From positions 1 through 45,585 of IMG/VR virus record IMGVR_UViG_3300042301_002924: DNA of 45,585 bases; one strand, 5' to 3'. Within the stretch, counting starts at the first letter, position 1. Each line of letters opens with the position of its first letter. The notes under the pieces were generated by a model. The model had not been told where the DNA came from, ran no database searches, and saw nothing but the letters and a program-made list of their open reading frames with translations. Of this stretch, positions 22,001 through 29,141 are shown one piece after another. The DNA is from a virus. The position numbers and the translations under genes are program-made.

Positions 22001-22313
22001 TTCAACACCTACATTTGTTACAAATTCATATACCATCACATCTACTGATGATGGAAAACTTTTAATGCTAAATAATTCTACAACAGCTGGAAATCTTTTG
22101 ATTCCAACAGATGCGACTTTTAATTTCCCAATTGGAACACAGATTAATATTGTTCAGGCAGGAACTGGTCTAATTACTGTAGCAGCAGTAACTCCAGCAA
22201 CAACAACAGTAAATGCTACTCCTGGTAAAAAACTTAGAGCACAGTGGTCTTCAGCAGCAATTGTTAAAACTGCAGCAAATACTTGGTTGTTGATGGGAGA
22301 CCTTACGGTATAA
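19053..22313 (+). CDS. Large tail fibre, 1086 aa
   Basis: The N terminus (KFLTGLNLVVLDTDPATGSEGELYFN) parallels the previous fibre. Several YLTQ/SASSTY blocks (about 230-330, 585-605), SAPTSPSEGDLWFDSDTLELFIF, a VDGNLHVAGTTTTENTKTVATHDNLIYLN module and FSGTVNIPTLNLTNALSYSYGGTG follow. The last 100 residues (STDDGKLLMLNN...NTWLLMGDL) match the end of the 749-aa fibre, probably a shared trimerisation or tip domain. Good GAAGG site. Confidence 0.87.
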   Translation: MAKKFLTGLNLVVLDTDPATGSEGELYFNSSASVAKIYQAGAWSVLGAGDVDSKSTSSVYLVRNNTGLTILKGTLVSASGAEPSGRIDVEPFAAVGGINSELTVMGMATANISNGVNGEVISFGTLTGLDTRGNVASSIAVGDETWAEGDILFAHPTVAGKLTKVRPQHDLAVAFITVRHASTGQIAVRIIPGNNHLEWMHDVLISGSVQNNELLAYNSASGLWINQTAEEAGLLTEESASSTYLTQLSASMNYLTSDDAIMLYQPISVRLFNLTGLENVEGFLRTDGGLGWGVDTATYLTTESASSTYLTQTDASSVYLTQTNAANTYLTPATSASIYQPLDGNLTAIVELSSGSPGFLKKNIFNEWVIDSNTYLTTFDAGETYQPIGNYATIDGIETLTNKTISSPIIHGNLTFNGDLEYHTFSASANSLFIDVFDDLYIHTNNGSIILQPDEFVKIYDELVATQEWVEFQDYLTVSSASALYSQIDHNHTIDSLSNVEISSLSDGDSIVWNSASSKWINQIIEGGGGSSVTISSSAPTSPSEGDLWFDSDTLELFIFDSLYWIEVSGGGAVDLSSYLTIASASSTYLTQSSASLTYLSLESDTLETVTGRGATSSNAITISNTTEATDSTTGALIVSGGVGVAKDLWVDGNLHVAGTTTTENTKTVATHDNLIYLNAALDSTITNAVFASGSITYTAENLYTAGMDIRITGVDPAGFNISTGDNLTVASATSTQFIVIKSNPGASYVSGGTAHAKEEANPDLGFAGGYYDAGYAHAGLFRDSSDGIFKFFKGYTPEPDEAVNIDTGHASFELADIMALNATLSGSVSVGAIFAGAWVADVIDEAYIDTDIARLSSPTFSGTVNIPTLNLTNALSYSYGGTGLTSLGTSGQVLKVNSGATALEWGTVDALPSQSGNNGKYLTTDGSTASWGTLDLSLYLTLSSASTTYATILSPTLTTPNIGAATGTSLTTTGNVISHVDISTPTFVTNSYTITSTDDGKLLMLNNSTTAGNLLIPTDATFNFPIGTQINIVQAGTGLITVAAVTPATTTVNATPGKKLRAQWSSAAIVKTAANTWLLMGDLTV

Positions 22314-22314
22314 T
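22309..22314 (+). promoter_or_regulatory. TATAAT overlapping the fibre stop, leaderless start
   Basis: The -10 contains the TAA stop of the 1086-aa fibre and ends 6 nt before the ATG at 22321. No ribosome site. Confidence 0.55.
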
Positions 22315-22320
22315 AAAACT

Positions 22321-23364
22321 ATGAGACTAAGGAATATTGGCTCAATTGCAGCATCATCAATAAAAATTTTTAGAGATACCTTTAACAGGGCTAATCAAAC
22401 TGGCATCGGAACATCTTCTGATGGATCAACATGGAATATAATTAGAGGTTCTTTTAATATTACCTCTAATAAAGCAGATGGTCAAACTCCATCAAATTAT
22501 CCATTAGCTTCAGTTAATATGCCAAAGGACACTGTTACTATTAGTTTAAGTGGCGTTACTCAAGGCTCTACTGCTGCCCTATGGGTTACAGATGGTGGAA
22601 ATTGGTTCGGAGTTGGAATTGATCAAGAAACTATAAGCTGTAATTGTCAAACATGTACAACTCCTGGAAACTGTGCTTCAACTAACTATCAGTGCAATGC
22701 AGGAGATTATCCATGTACTGTAGCCAACTATGCTTGTAATGTTGCTAACTATGCATGTAATGGTGGAAGCTATTTCTGCGATGTTGTTGGAAATAGATTC
22801 TGTAGATCCTATACTACTCCTTGTAACATGATGAGTACGCCATTTAGTCCATGCACTGCTTGGTCTAGAGTATGTAATGGTGGATATAATACTGGAAACT
22901 GCAATGGTTCAAACTCTATGTTTACATGCAATGTTTATGCTTGGACATGTAATGCATACGCTTGGACATGTAATACTTGGGCTTTTAACTGTAATTCAGC
23001 TTCATATCCATGTGCTTCTTTTAATGCAGCTACTTTTTATACATGTAATTGTCAAACTTGTTATCCACAATATATTAGATTTATACAATCAGCTGCAAAT
23101 ACAATATCAACTTTAACAAGTTGGACAGTAGCAAGTGTGATTCAATCTTTTAGAGTTATCATATCTTCTATAAATCCAGCAAAAACTTCTGCAACAGCAA
23201 CAATTAAACCATATTCAGATACAAATTTATCTACACAAATTGGATCAGATCTAACCTATACTCCAACGGGAGTTGCAATTAATGCAAAATATGGTATAAT
23301 GATTAAGCCTTCAAGTTATTCTCAAGGAACAACCATTGATGAAATAACTATAGAGACCAATTAG
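22321..23364 (+). CDS. Virion protein with a 22-cysteine array, 347 aa
   Basis: Residues 15-105 (FRDTFNRANQTGIGTSSDG, then the region ending WVTDGGNWFGVGIDQ) look like a concanavalin/LamG-type beta sandwich found in phage structural proteins. Residues 107-247 hold 22 Cys, many exactly seven apart (CNAGDYP, CTVANYA, CNVANYA; later CNVYAWT, CNAYAWT). The array begins and ends with CNCQTC. The sandwich seems to resume at 250-347. Likely an insertion looping out of the domain, disulfide-bonded or metal-binding (inference). Leaderless start. Confidence 0.75.
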   Translation: MRLRNIGSIAASSIKIFRDTFNRANQTGIGTSSDGSTWNIIRGSFNITSNKADGQTPSNYPLASVNMPKDTVTISLSGVTQGSTAALWVTDGGNWFGVGIDQETISCNCQTCTTPGNCASTNYQCNAGDYPCTVANYACNVANYACNGGSYFCDVVGNRFCRSYTTPCNMMSTPFSPCTAWSRVCNGGYNTGNCNGSNSMFTCNVYAWTCNAYAWTCNTWAFNCNSASYPCASFNAATFYTCNCQTCYPQYIRFIQSAANTISTLTSWTVASVIQSFRVIISSINPAKTSATATIKPYSDTNLSTQIGSDLTYTPTGVAINAKYGIMIKPSSYSQGTTIDEITIETN

Positions 23365-23374
23365 GAGAACTTTT

Positions 23375-23635
23375 ATGACAGAACAAAATGATCTACCAGA
23401 TGTTCCAGATTTAGTTGCACCAAAGCATGATGTGACTGCATTTCCTTATGATATTGCCGTAATTATTGATGATACTGTTTTTCAAATAATGAATGTTGAT
23501 GGTCAACAGGCTGCACAGTTTTTATCCCAGCCAAGATTTGTAAGAATTCTTCCTGGAGATCTTGCTAAAATTGGTTGGAAATATATTGACGGAAAATTTT
23601 CTTATCCAGGTGAATCTAATATAGAAGGATTCTAG
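23375..23635 (+). CDS. Small conserved protein, first of a duplicated pair, 86 aa
   Basis: After NDLPDVPDLV, the core DIAVIIDDTVFQIMNVDGQQAAQFLSQPRFVRI and GWKYIDGKFSYPGE align with the protein at 24355-24678. This fits a phage small-protein type (VIIDGEV-DI-), function unknown. The N-terminal phrase reappears in the 26297 gene. Good TAGGAG site. It precedes the larger partner by 12 nt. Confidence 0.7.
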   Translation: MTEQNDLPDVPDLVAPKHDVTAFPYDIAVIIDDTVFQIMNVDGQQAAQFLSQPRFVRILPGDLAKIGWKYIDGKFSYPGESNIEGF

Positions 23636-23647
23636 TAGGGGCGTATT

Positions 23648-24355
23648 TTGAAACTAATACATTTTATATGCTCAGAATCAATGGAAATTGGTAAGCCAGA
23701 TTTAATTAAAAAATTTATTCCTGAATGGTATAAAAAAGCGGAAACACATTTTTCTTCAGAAGAAGATTTGGCTATTGAAGAAGGAACTCAAAAAACAAGT
23801 GCTGGGCTAAAAACGTGTGTTCCATTTTTAGATGCAATGATATCTGGGTATGCATTAGTTGTGCCATTTGATATATATGTTGGAAAAACTGAAGATGGAG
23901 ATCTTGACATGAAGTGGAATGCTCCACAAGGTTGGGAAAATTTTGTTGAAGAAAGACCAAAAGAGTCTGGATCCACAATGCCAAGACCAGCAGGACATGC
24001 ACCCAATCATATGGTTTGGTCAGGTAGATGGGGTATTAAGGTTCCAAGAGGATACAGCGTTTTGGTGACTCATCCTTTAAATAGACAAGACTTGCCTTTT
24101 ACAACATCTTCTGCAATAATGGATAGCGATAAGTTTTTTGGAAATGGAAACATTCCATTCTTTATAAAAGAAGATTTTGTAGGGGTTATAGAAAAAGGAA
24201 CTCCTTTTGCTCAAATTATTCCAATTAAAAGAAAGAGATGGAAAATGATTCATAACTCTGCTTTAAAAGATGCTATTCAAAAGCATGGACACGATGTTAG
24301 AAAAAAAGAAGGAACTTATAAGAAAAAATATTGGACTAGGAAGGAATATTTTTAA
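23648..24355 (+). CDS. Jelly-roll-like protein, second of the pair, 235 aa
   Basis: KFIPEWYKKAE, KTCVPFLDAMISGYALVVPFDI, WGIKVPRGYSVLVTHPLNRQDLPF and KEDFVGVIEKGTPFAQIIPIKR are shared in order with the 24668 gene. I know this pattern from phage genomes without an assigned role; DUF6065 at 27351 has a similar layout. TTG start with AGGGG upstream. C-terminal tail is basic (RKKEGTYKKKYWTRKEYF). A sugar- or modification-related role is suggested only by context. Confidence 0.7.
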   Translation: MKLIHFICSESMEIGKPDLIKKFIPEWYKKAETHFSSEEDLAIEEGTQKTSAGLKTCVPFLDAMISGYALVVPFDIYVGKTEDGDLDMKWNAPQGWENFVEERPKESGSTMPRPAGHAPNHMVWSGRWGIKVPRGYSVLVTHPLNRQDLPFTTSSAIMDSDKFFGNGNIPFFIKEDFVGVIEKGTPFAQIIPIKRKRWKMIHNSALKDAIQKHGHDVRKKEGTYKKKYWTRKEYF

Positions 24356-24678
24356 TGTCAGGTAGTCACGATCATAGTGAAAATATAAGAGTTTTAACTA
24401 CTAGGGAAATTGTTAGAGACTTTTTTACTAGAAGAAGGAAGTATCGAAGTAAAATTTCTTTAGATTCAAATGCTATTCCACCAGCTCCACCAGAATCTAA
24501 AATTAACCATTTAGCAATTATTTTAGACGGAGAAGTTCAAGAAATTATGAGAGCACAAAATAGATTAGCTGCCTTACTTTTAAGTCATCCGTTAATTGTA
24601 GAATTTGATCCTGAAGAAGTTAAGCCAAATATTGGATGGTCTTATAAAGAAGAAGAATTTTCTCAATATGGGGAATAA
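24355..24678 (+). CDS. Small conserved protein, duplicate of 23375-23635, 107 aa
   Basis: HLAIILDGEVQEIMRAQNRLAALLLSHPLIVEFDP and GWSYKEEEFSQYGE align with the earlier copy. The N terminus differs: it has a basic stretch (REIVRDFFTRRRKYRSK) instead of NDLPDVPDLV. The start overlaps the previous stop (TAATG) and the gene overlaps its partner by 11 nt. Confidence 0.7.
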   Translation: MSGSHDHSENIRVLTTREIVRDFFTRRRKYRSKISLDSNAIPPAPPESKINHLAIILDGEVQEIMRAQNRLAALLLSHPLIVEFDPEEVKPNIGWSYKEEEFSQYGE

Positions 24679-25330
24679 GACTATTACATTTACATCTTGT
24701 GTTCCAGAAATAGATGTACCCCATCCTTTTCCAGCTAGTAGGCTTGTTCCAGAATGGTATAGAAAATTGCCAGGTGCTGCAGATAAGATAGAAACAGTTA
24801 AGAAATGTGTTCCAGTATTAGATGCACTAACTTCTGGATATATGATTACTTTGCCTGTAGATGTTCACTTTAACGGAGAAGAAAGATCATTCTGGTATGA
24901 CTCTCCTTTTGAAATTAATTCTAATCATTATTTGTCGCAGACACAGGGGGTTGATATTGGAGATGAATTCCATGAACAGCCACATAAATGGATTAATCAA
25001 TGGCTAATTGAAACTCCAAAAGGATATAGTTGTTTATTTATTCATCCATTAAATAGAGCAGACCTCCCTTTTAAATCTTTTACTGGAATTGTTGATACAG
25101 ATAAGCATCCAATTATAATTAATTTTCCATTTGTTATGAAAAAAGATTTTTCTGGAGTTATCCCAGCAGGGACTCCAATAATTCAAATTATCCCATTTAA
25201 AAGAGATGATTGGTCTATGAATGTAGTTGATGATAAACAATTTAAAGAACATCCAGAGGCTCATGAAGTAGAGAATCCACCATTTAATTGGTATAAAAGA
25301 AGATGGTGGACTAGAAAGACGTATTCTTAA
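24668..25330 (+). CDS. Jelly-roll-like protein, duplicate of 23648-24355, 220 aa
   Basis: LVPEWYRKLPG, VKKCVPVLDALTSGYMITLPVDV, WLIETPKGYSCLFIHPLNRADLPF, IVDTDKHPIIINFPF and GTPIIQIIPFKRDDW match the earlier paralogue. The ATG at 24668 fits the family N terminus (GNKTITFTSCVPEIDVPHPF), so I do not use the upstream extension. Ends RRWWTRKTYS like its partner. Overlaps the next gene by one base. Confidence 0.72.
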   Translation: MGNKTITFTSCVPEIDVPHPFPASRLVPEWYRKLPGAADKIETVKKCVPVLDALTSGYMITLPVDVHFNGEERSFWYDSPFEINSNHYLSQTQGVDIGDEFHEQPHKWINQWLIETPKGYSCLFIHPLNRADLPFKSFTGIVDTDKHPIIINFPFVMKKDFSGVIPAGTPIIQIIPFKRDDWSMNVVDDKQFKEHPEAHEVENPPFNWYKRRWWTRKTYS

Positions 25331-26295
25331 TGGAAAGCATTTACATAGCCATACCGTCAATGGCTGATACTGAAACAAGTGCCACTGTAAGAAATGCTAT
25401 AGAGTCTGCAGAGTACCCAGAAAGAATTTTTGTTGGAGTTTCTTTTAAAGATTTAAATAAAAGAGAATACAAGAGAGTGCTTTCTCTAAAAGAAGAATAT
25501 CCAAATATTTCTGTAGAGTTTATAAAACTTAAAAAAAGAAAAGTTTCAGAGTATGGTACTGGAGATGGTAGGTTTAGAGCACAGCAAATGTACTCTGATC
25601 AAGATTATATGCTTCAAGTAGATTCTCATACTTATTTTGATAAAAACTGGGATTCTTATTTAATAAAACTATTTAAAGAATTTAAAAATCAAAGCAATAT
25701 AGAAAAGTTTGTTTTAACTTCATACATTCCATACTACTCATACCAGCCAGAAAGATCTAGACATCCTGGAGAGTTTTCTTTACCAAGATATCCTCATTTA
25801 ATTGTTGATGATTTTTTCTTAAGGTATTTGCCAAAATGGGATGATAATCCAATTCCAGAAAATTCTAAATTAGACAAGTTTATTCCATGTGTAAAATTTA
25901 ACGGAGCCTTTGCTTTTGGAGACAAAAACTTTGCTAATAATACTGGTGTATTTAAAGATGCAATATTTTATGATGAAGAGTTGATTCAAGGTATTAATTT
26001 GGTTGGAAATGATTTTGCTTTGGTATTTTTGAATATAAAAGATTTTCCAATAGCACACCTATACTCTGAAGATATAAATGAATTTGGTGGAGAAAGAACG
26101 TATTTTGGAGACCTTCTGAGTGCAAGAAAACAAGAAGAGATTGCAGACAAAGCAATATCTAATTACTTAAACTTTATAGCAAATCCAGAAAACAAGGGGC
26201 TAGTTGCAAAATATGAAAAATATGCTAAAATGGATTCTAGACGTGGACCGCTTTTAAGCAACTACATCCCAAAAGATTTTATTGTTAAGGAATGA
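25330..26295 (+). CDS. GlcNAc-type glycosyltransferase, 321 aa
   Basis: IYIAIPSMADTETSATVRNAIESAEYPERIFVGV, then GDGRFRAQQMYSDQDYMLQVDSHTYFDKNW (D98-S-H100 as the metal-binding DxH) match the Glycosyltransferase (GlcNAc) family related to Skp1 GlcNAc transferase (GT60). FNGAFAFGD and HLYSEDINEFGGERTY follow in order. It would add GlcNAc or a similar sugar to a protein or glycan. The acceptor is unknown; fibres are the obvious candidates. Confidence 0.85.
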   Translation: MESIYIAIPSMADTETSATVRNAIESAEYPERIFVGVSFKDLNKREYKRVLSLKEEYPNISVEFIKLKKRKVSEYGTGDGRFRAQQMYSDQDYMLQVDSHTYFDKNWDSYLIKLFKEFKNQSNIEKFVLTSYIPYYSYQPERSRHPGEFSLPRYPHLIVDDFFLRYLPKWDDNPIPENSKLDKFIPCVKFNGAFAFGDKNFANNTGVFKDAIFYDEELIQGINLVGNDFALVFLNIKDFPIAHLYSEDINEFGGERTYFGDLLSARKQEEIADKAISNYLNFIANPENKGLVAKYEKYAKMDSRRGPLLSNYIPKDFIVKE

Positions 26296-26296
26296 T

Positions 26297-26608
26297 ATGA
26301 ACGATTTGCCAGAAGTGCCAGATTTAGTGTATCCAGAACCAGCTGAAGATATTTCAAAAAAAACAAAAAGACCAGTAAGACCTTGGGATATTTTTAATAA
26401 GAATATTGAAAAAGTAGTTGATAGCGTTCAGCAAGAAAGAATGTCTATATGTTTACAGTGTCCTAGATTAATAAAAGCAACTAGACAATGTAAAGAGTGC
26501 GGATGTTTTATGGATGCAAAGACCAAACTTTTTGATGCAGAGTGTCCATTAGGAAAGTGGAACAACGTAGTGGTTAGCATAGACCAGTTTGATTATAAAA
26601 AGGATTGA
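26297..26608 (+). CDS. DUF6171-like zinc protein, 103 aa
   Basis: The core MSICLQCPRLIKATRQCKECGCFMDAKTKLFDAECPLGKW (about 50-88) is the DUF6171 pattern with CxxC, CxxCxC and CPLGKW. It begins MNDLPEVPDLV, the phrase also opening the 23375 protein. I start at ATG 26297 after AAGGA. The family has no known function; zinc binding is very likely. Confidence 0.8.
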   Translation: MNDLPEVPDLVYPEPAEDISKKTKRPVRPWDIFNKNIEKVVDSVQQERMSICLQCPRLIKATRQCKECGCFMDAKTKLFDAECPLGKWNNVVVSIDQFDYKKD

Positions 26609-26611
26609 GTA

Positions 26612-27358
26612 ATGGTTGATGTAAAGCTAATAACTGGAAATGCAACAAATTTGTCCTTTATTGAAAGTAATTCAATAGATTTAATTATTGCAGCACCCCC
26701 ATTTATTAATAGAGATTCTACTGGATATGGTGGAGATCCAAAGAAACAGATAAATTTTAGTTCTAAAAAAATGCTAAAACTTCTTATAAAAAGTACAAAA
26801 GAAATGGAAAGAGTTTTAAAGCCAACTGGAAGCATTTGGATTGAAATTTCTCCAGAAGACGCTTTGATGCATAAATATATTGTTGATGTTTTAAGTAAAA
26901 CAAATTTAAAGAATCCTAACACAATTGTTCATAAAGTTTTAGATGATGAGAGTAAGTCTAATATAGATGAGGTAATTTATAAAGATTGGTTCTTATGGTT
27001 TCATCTTGTAAAAGATGTTAATAACTTTTATTCTAATCCGTTTAAAGTAAAAAAATTTAGAGATCCTGTCTGGTATTTAAACAATACAAATAGAGAAGAT
27101 TTAGTTGATAAAACATTAAAGCTTACTTATCCTAAAATTATTAATTATACTGTTGTAAAAGATATTCCAGAAAGGTTTATAGAAATGTATACTAAAGAAA
27201 AAGCTGTAGTTCTAGATCCATTTGGTGGAAGTGGAACTGTTGCTGCTGTAGCGTATAGTATGAATAGAAATGGAATAAGCGTTGACGTTTCTGAAGAACA
27301 GACAGACGTGGCTAGAAAAAGAATAGATCTAGTAAAGGCTATGGAAAAAGATGTTTAA
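26612..27358 (+). CDS. Beta-class DNA methyltransferase-like protein with APPF motif, 248 aa
   Basis: Motif order is IV first: SIDLIIAAPPF (28-31), then MERVLKPTGSIWIE, and a C-terminal motif I, VVLDPFGGSGTVAAVAY (about 200). This is the layout of N4-cytosine/N6-adenine methyltransferases. The catalytic (D/N/S)PP(Y/F) here is APPF, so the residue that normally contacts the target amino group is missing. It may be inactive, bind DNA only or methylate something else. No restriction gene adjoins it. Confidence 0.78.
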   Translation: MVDVKLITGNATNLSFIESNSIDLIIAAPPFINRDSTGYGGDPKKQINFSSKKMLKLLIKSTKEMERVLKPTGSIWIEISPEDALMHKYIVDVLSKTNLKNPNTIVHKVLDDESKSNIDEVIYKDWFLWFHLVKDVNNFYSNPFKVKKFRDPVWYLNNTNREDLVDKTLKLTYPKIINYTVVKDIPERFIEMYTKEKAVVLDPFGGSGTVAAVAYSMNRNGISVDVSEEQTDVARKRIDLVKAMEKDV

Positions 27359-28076
27359 TAAAAAATATATAGAGATAAGTAGAATTTCAGACTCCTCTGT
27401 TTTTGAAATAATCCCAAATAAGGTTAAAAGAAAATGGATGGATAAAACAGATGGAAATGCTTATCAGTGCGTTCCAATGAATGTTGCAAATTCTTACGGA
27501 TGGACAGTTCTTTCTCCAGGAAGGTTTTCCGCAACTTGGGATGGTGGAGACGCTAAGCATTCTTTAAGAGTTGAACTTGAAAGAGATAGTCCTTTTAGAT
27601 TTGCAGCTTCAGAATTTGGACACGGAATACTTTCAATAGTCCCAGACTTTATAGTAAGAACATCAAAGAATGTTTCATTGTATGTTAGAGGTATTCCAAA
27701 TCAGATAGCAATAGGTCTACAGCCTTTTGATGGAATAGTTGAAACAGACTGGCTTCCTTTTACTTTTACCTTTAATTATAAATTTGTTAAACCTGGTAAG
27801 CTAACAATTGAAAAAGACCAACCTTTGTTTACCTTTTTTCCAATTGAAAGAGGGTACATAGAAAGTTTTGAAACAAGAGAATCTTTTCTATATAAAGATA
27901 AAGAATTTTACGAAGACTATTTAAAATATTCAGACCTTAGAGAATTGCAACAGTCTGGAAAACCAGTAAAAGATTCTGGAGCATATTTGAAGGGTAGACT
28001 TGAAGACAAAGAGTTTGATATACTTAATCACACTAAAAAGGTAAGCCTCAAAGGGTTTAAGAAAGAAGAAGAATGA
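27351..28076 (+). CDS. DUF6065 protein, 241 aa
   Basis: NAYQCVPMNVANSYGWTVLSPGRFSATWDGG (35-65), GHGILSIVPDFIVRTSKNVSLYVRGIPN and FFPIERGYIESFE are typical of DUF6065, a beta-rich family seen in phages and beside sugar enzymes. The order of blocks parallels the duplicated pair at 23648 and 24668. Overlaps both neighbours by a few bases. Function unknown. Confidence 0.78.
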   Translation: MFNKKYIEISRISDSSVFEIIPNKVKRKWMDKTDGNAYQCVPMNVANSYGWTVLSPGRFSATWDGGDAKHSLRVELERDSPFRFAASEFGHGILSIVPDFIVRTSKNVSLYVRGIPNQIAIGLQPFDGIVETDWLPFTFTFNYKFVKPGKLTIEKDQPLFTFFPIERGYIESFETRESFLYKDKEFYEDYLKYSDLRELQQSGKPVKDSGAYLKGRLEDKEFDILNHTKKVSLKGFKKEEE

Positions 28077-28984
28077 TGTCAAAATATCTTATAACAGGTG
28101 GTCCAGGCTCATTAGGAACAGAGATTTGCAAGAGCCTTTTGAACCTTTGTGATACTAAAGAGATTGTTATGTTTTCTAGAAATGAAACTAAGCAGTTTGA
28201 ATCCTCTATGTCTATTAATGATGATAGAATTAGATATGTAGTTGGAGACATAAAAAATTATGATTCCCTATTTACCATAATGAAAGGTGTAGACTACGTT
28301 TTTCATGCTGCTGCTTTAAAGCACATAGATATAGCAGAAAAGTCTCCAGATGAAACCATTAAAATAAATGTTTTAGGAACAAGTAATGTTGTAAATGCAG
28401 CAATTCAAAACGGAGTAAAAAAGGTATTACTTATATCAACAGACAAGGCTTGTATTCCAACAAGCATCTATGGGGTTAGCAAACTCTTGTCTGAAAGAAA
28501 TGTAATACTTTCTAATGGACTTTCTGATACAAAATTTTCTGTAGTAAGGTTTGGTAACTTAATTGGGAGCAATGGGTCAATTTTTCAAAAATGGAAAATT
28601 ATAAAAGATAGTGATCAAAGAATTTCTGTAACTCATAAAGACATGACAAGATTTTTTATTAGCAGTTTTGAAGCTGCCATGTGGTCTGCTAAATTCATCA
28701 AGGAAATGGTTGGTGGAGAACTGTTTGTTCCTAAAATGAAGAGTGCCAATATTTATGATATTGCTAAGTCCTTTGTATCTGAATCTCAAATAGATATAAC
28801 TGGAACCAGGTCTGGAGAAAAGCTTGATGAAGATATCTTATCCAGCTTGGAACTTGGAACTGTAGAAGATGTTGGAGAATTCTTTATCTTGCACAATGAT
28901 AATAAGATTAACAATTTTTCATATAATAGTAAAAATAATAAAGACTGGTATTCTGGAAAAGAAATAGAAAGTTTTTTTGATTAG
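28073..28984 (+). CDS. PseB/CapD-like NAD-dependent sugar dehydratase, 303 aa
   Basis: YLITGGPGSLGTEI (Rossmann glycines 9-15), VVGDIKNYDSL, HAAALKHIDIAEKSPDETIKINVLGT, ISTDKACIPTSIYGVSK (D124-K125 and Y133-K137) and FGNLIGSNGSI match UDP-GlcNAc 4,6-dehydratases of the PseB/CapD type. They turn UDP-GlcNAc into a 4-keto-6-deoxy sugar. The length fits the short form. Two adjacent ATGs; the first overlaps the upstream stop. Confidence 0.85.
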   Translation: MMSKYLITGGPGSLGTEICKSLLNLCDTKEIVMFSRNETKQFESSMSINDDRIRYVVGDIKNYDSLFTIMKGVDYVFHAAALKHIDIAEKSPDETIKINVLGTSNVVNAAIQNGVKKVLLISTDKACIPTSIYGVSKLLSERNVILSNGLSDTKFSVVRFGNLIGSNGSIFQKWKIIKDSDQRISVTHKDMTRFFISSFEAAMWSAKFIKEMVGGELFVPKMKSANIYDIAKSFVSESQIDITGTRSGEKLDEDILSSLELGTVEDVGEFFILHNDNKINNFSYNSKNNKDWYSGKEIESFFD

Positions 28985-28992
28985 GAGGAACT

Positions 28993-29130
28993 ATGATTAG
29001 CAAAAGATTTTCAGTTGTAAGTGCATGTAACTTGTGCTTAGAAACAATCTCAAAGTTTATTAGCAAGACAAAAGAAGATGCTAAAAAGAATCCAAACTGC
29101 AAGTGTAAACAATGTAAATGCTCTAAATAA
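28993..29130 (+). CDS. Small cysteine-rich protein, 45 aa
   Basis: MISKRFSVVSACNLCLETIS with a C-terminal CKCKQCKCSK, six Cys in all and a basic charge. A strong AGGAGG site precedes the ATG, one of the best in the window. Probably metal-binding. No family recognised. Confidence 0.65.
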   Translation: MISKRFSVVSACNLCLETISKFISKTKEDAKKNPNCKCKQCKCSK

Positions 29131-29141
29131 AAGGAATTTAA

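Noticed and set aside
22877-23116. Plus-strand gene overlapping the Cys-rich protein
   Set aside because: A frame-shifted reading of the Cys repeat (His/Leu/Met-rich), with no ribosome site; explained by the repeat composition.
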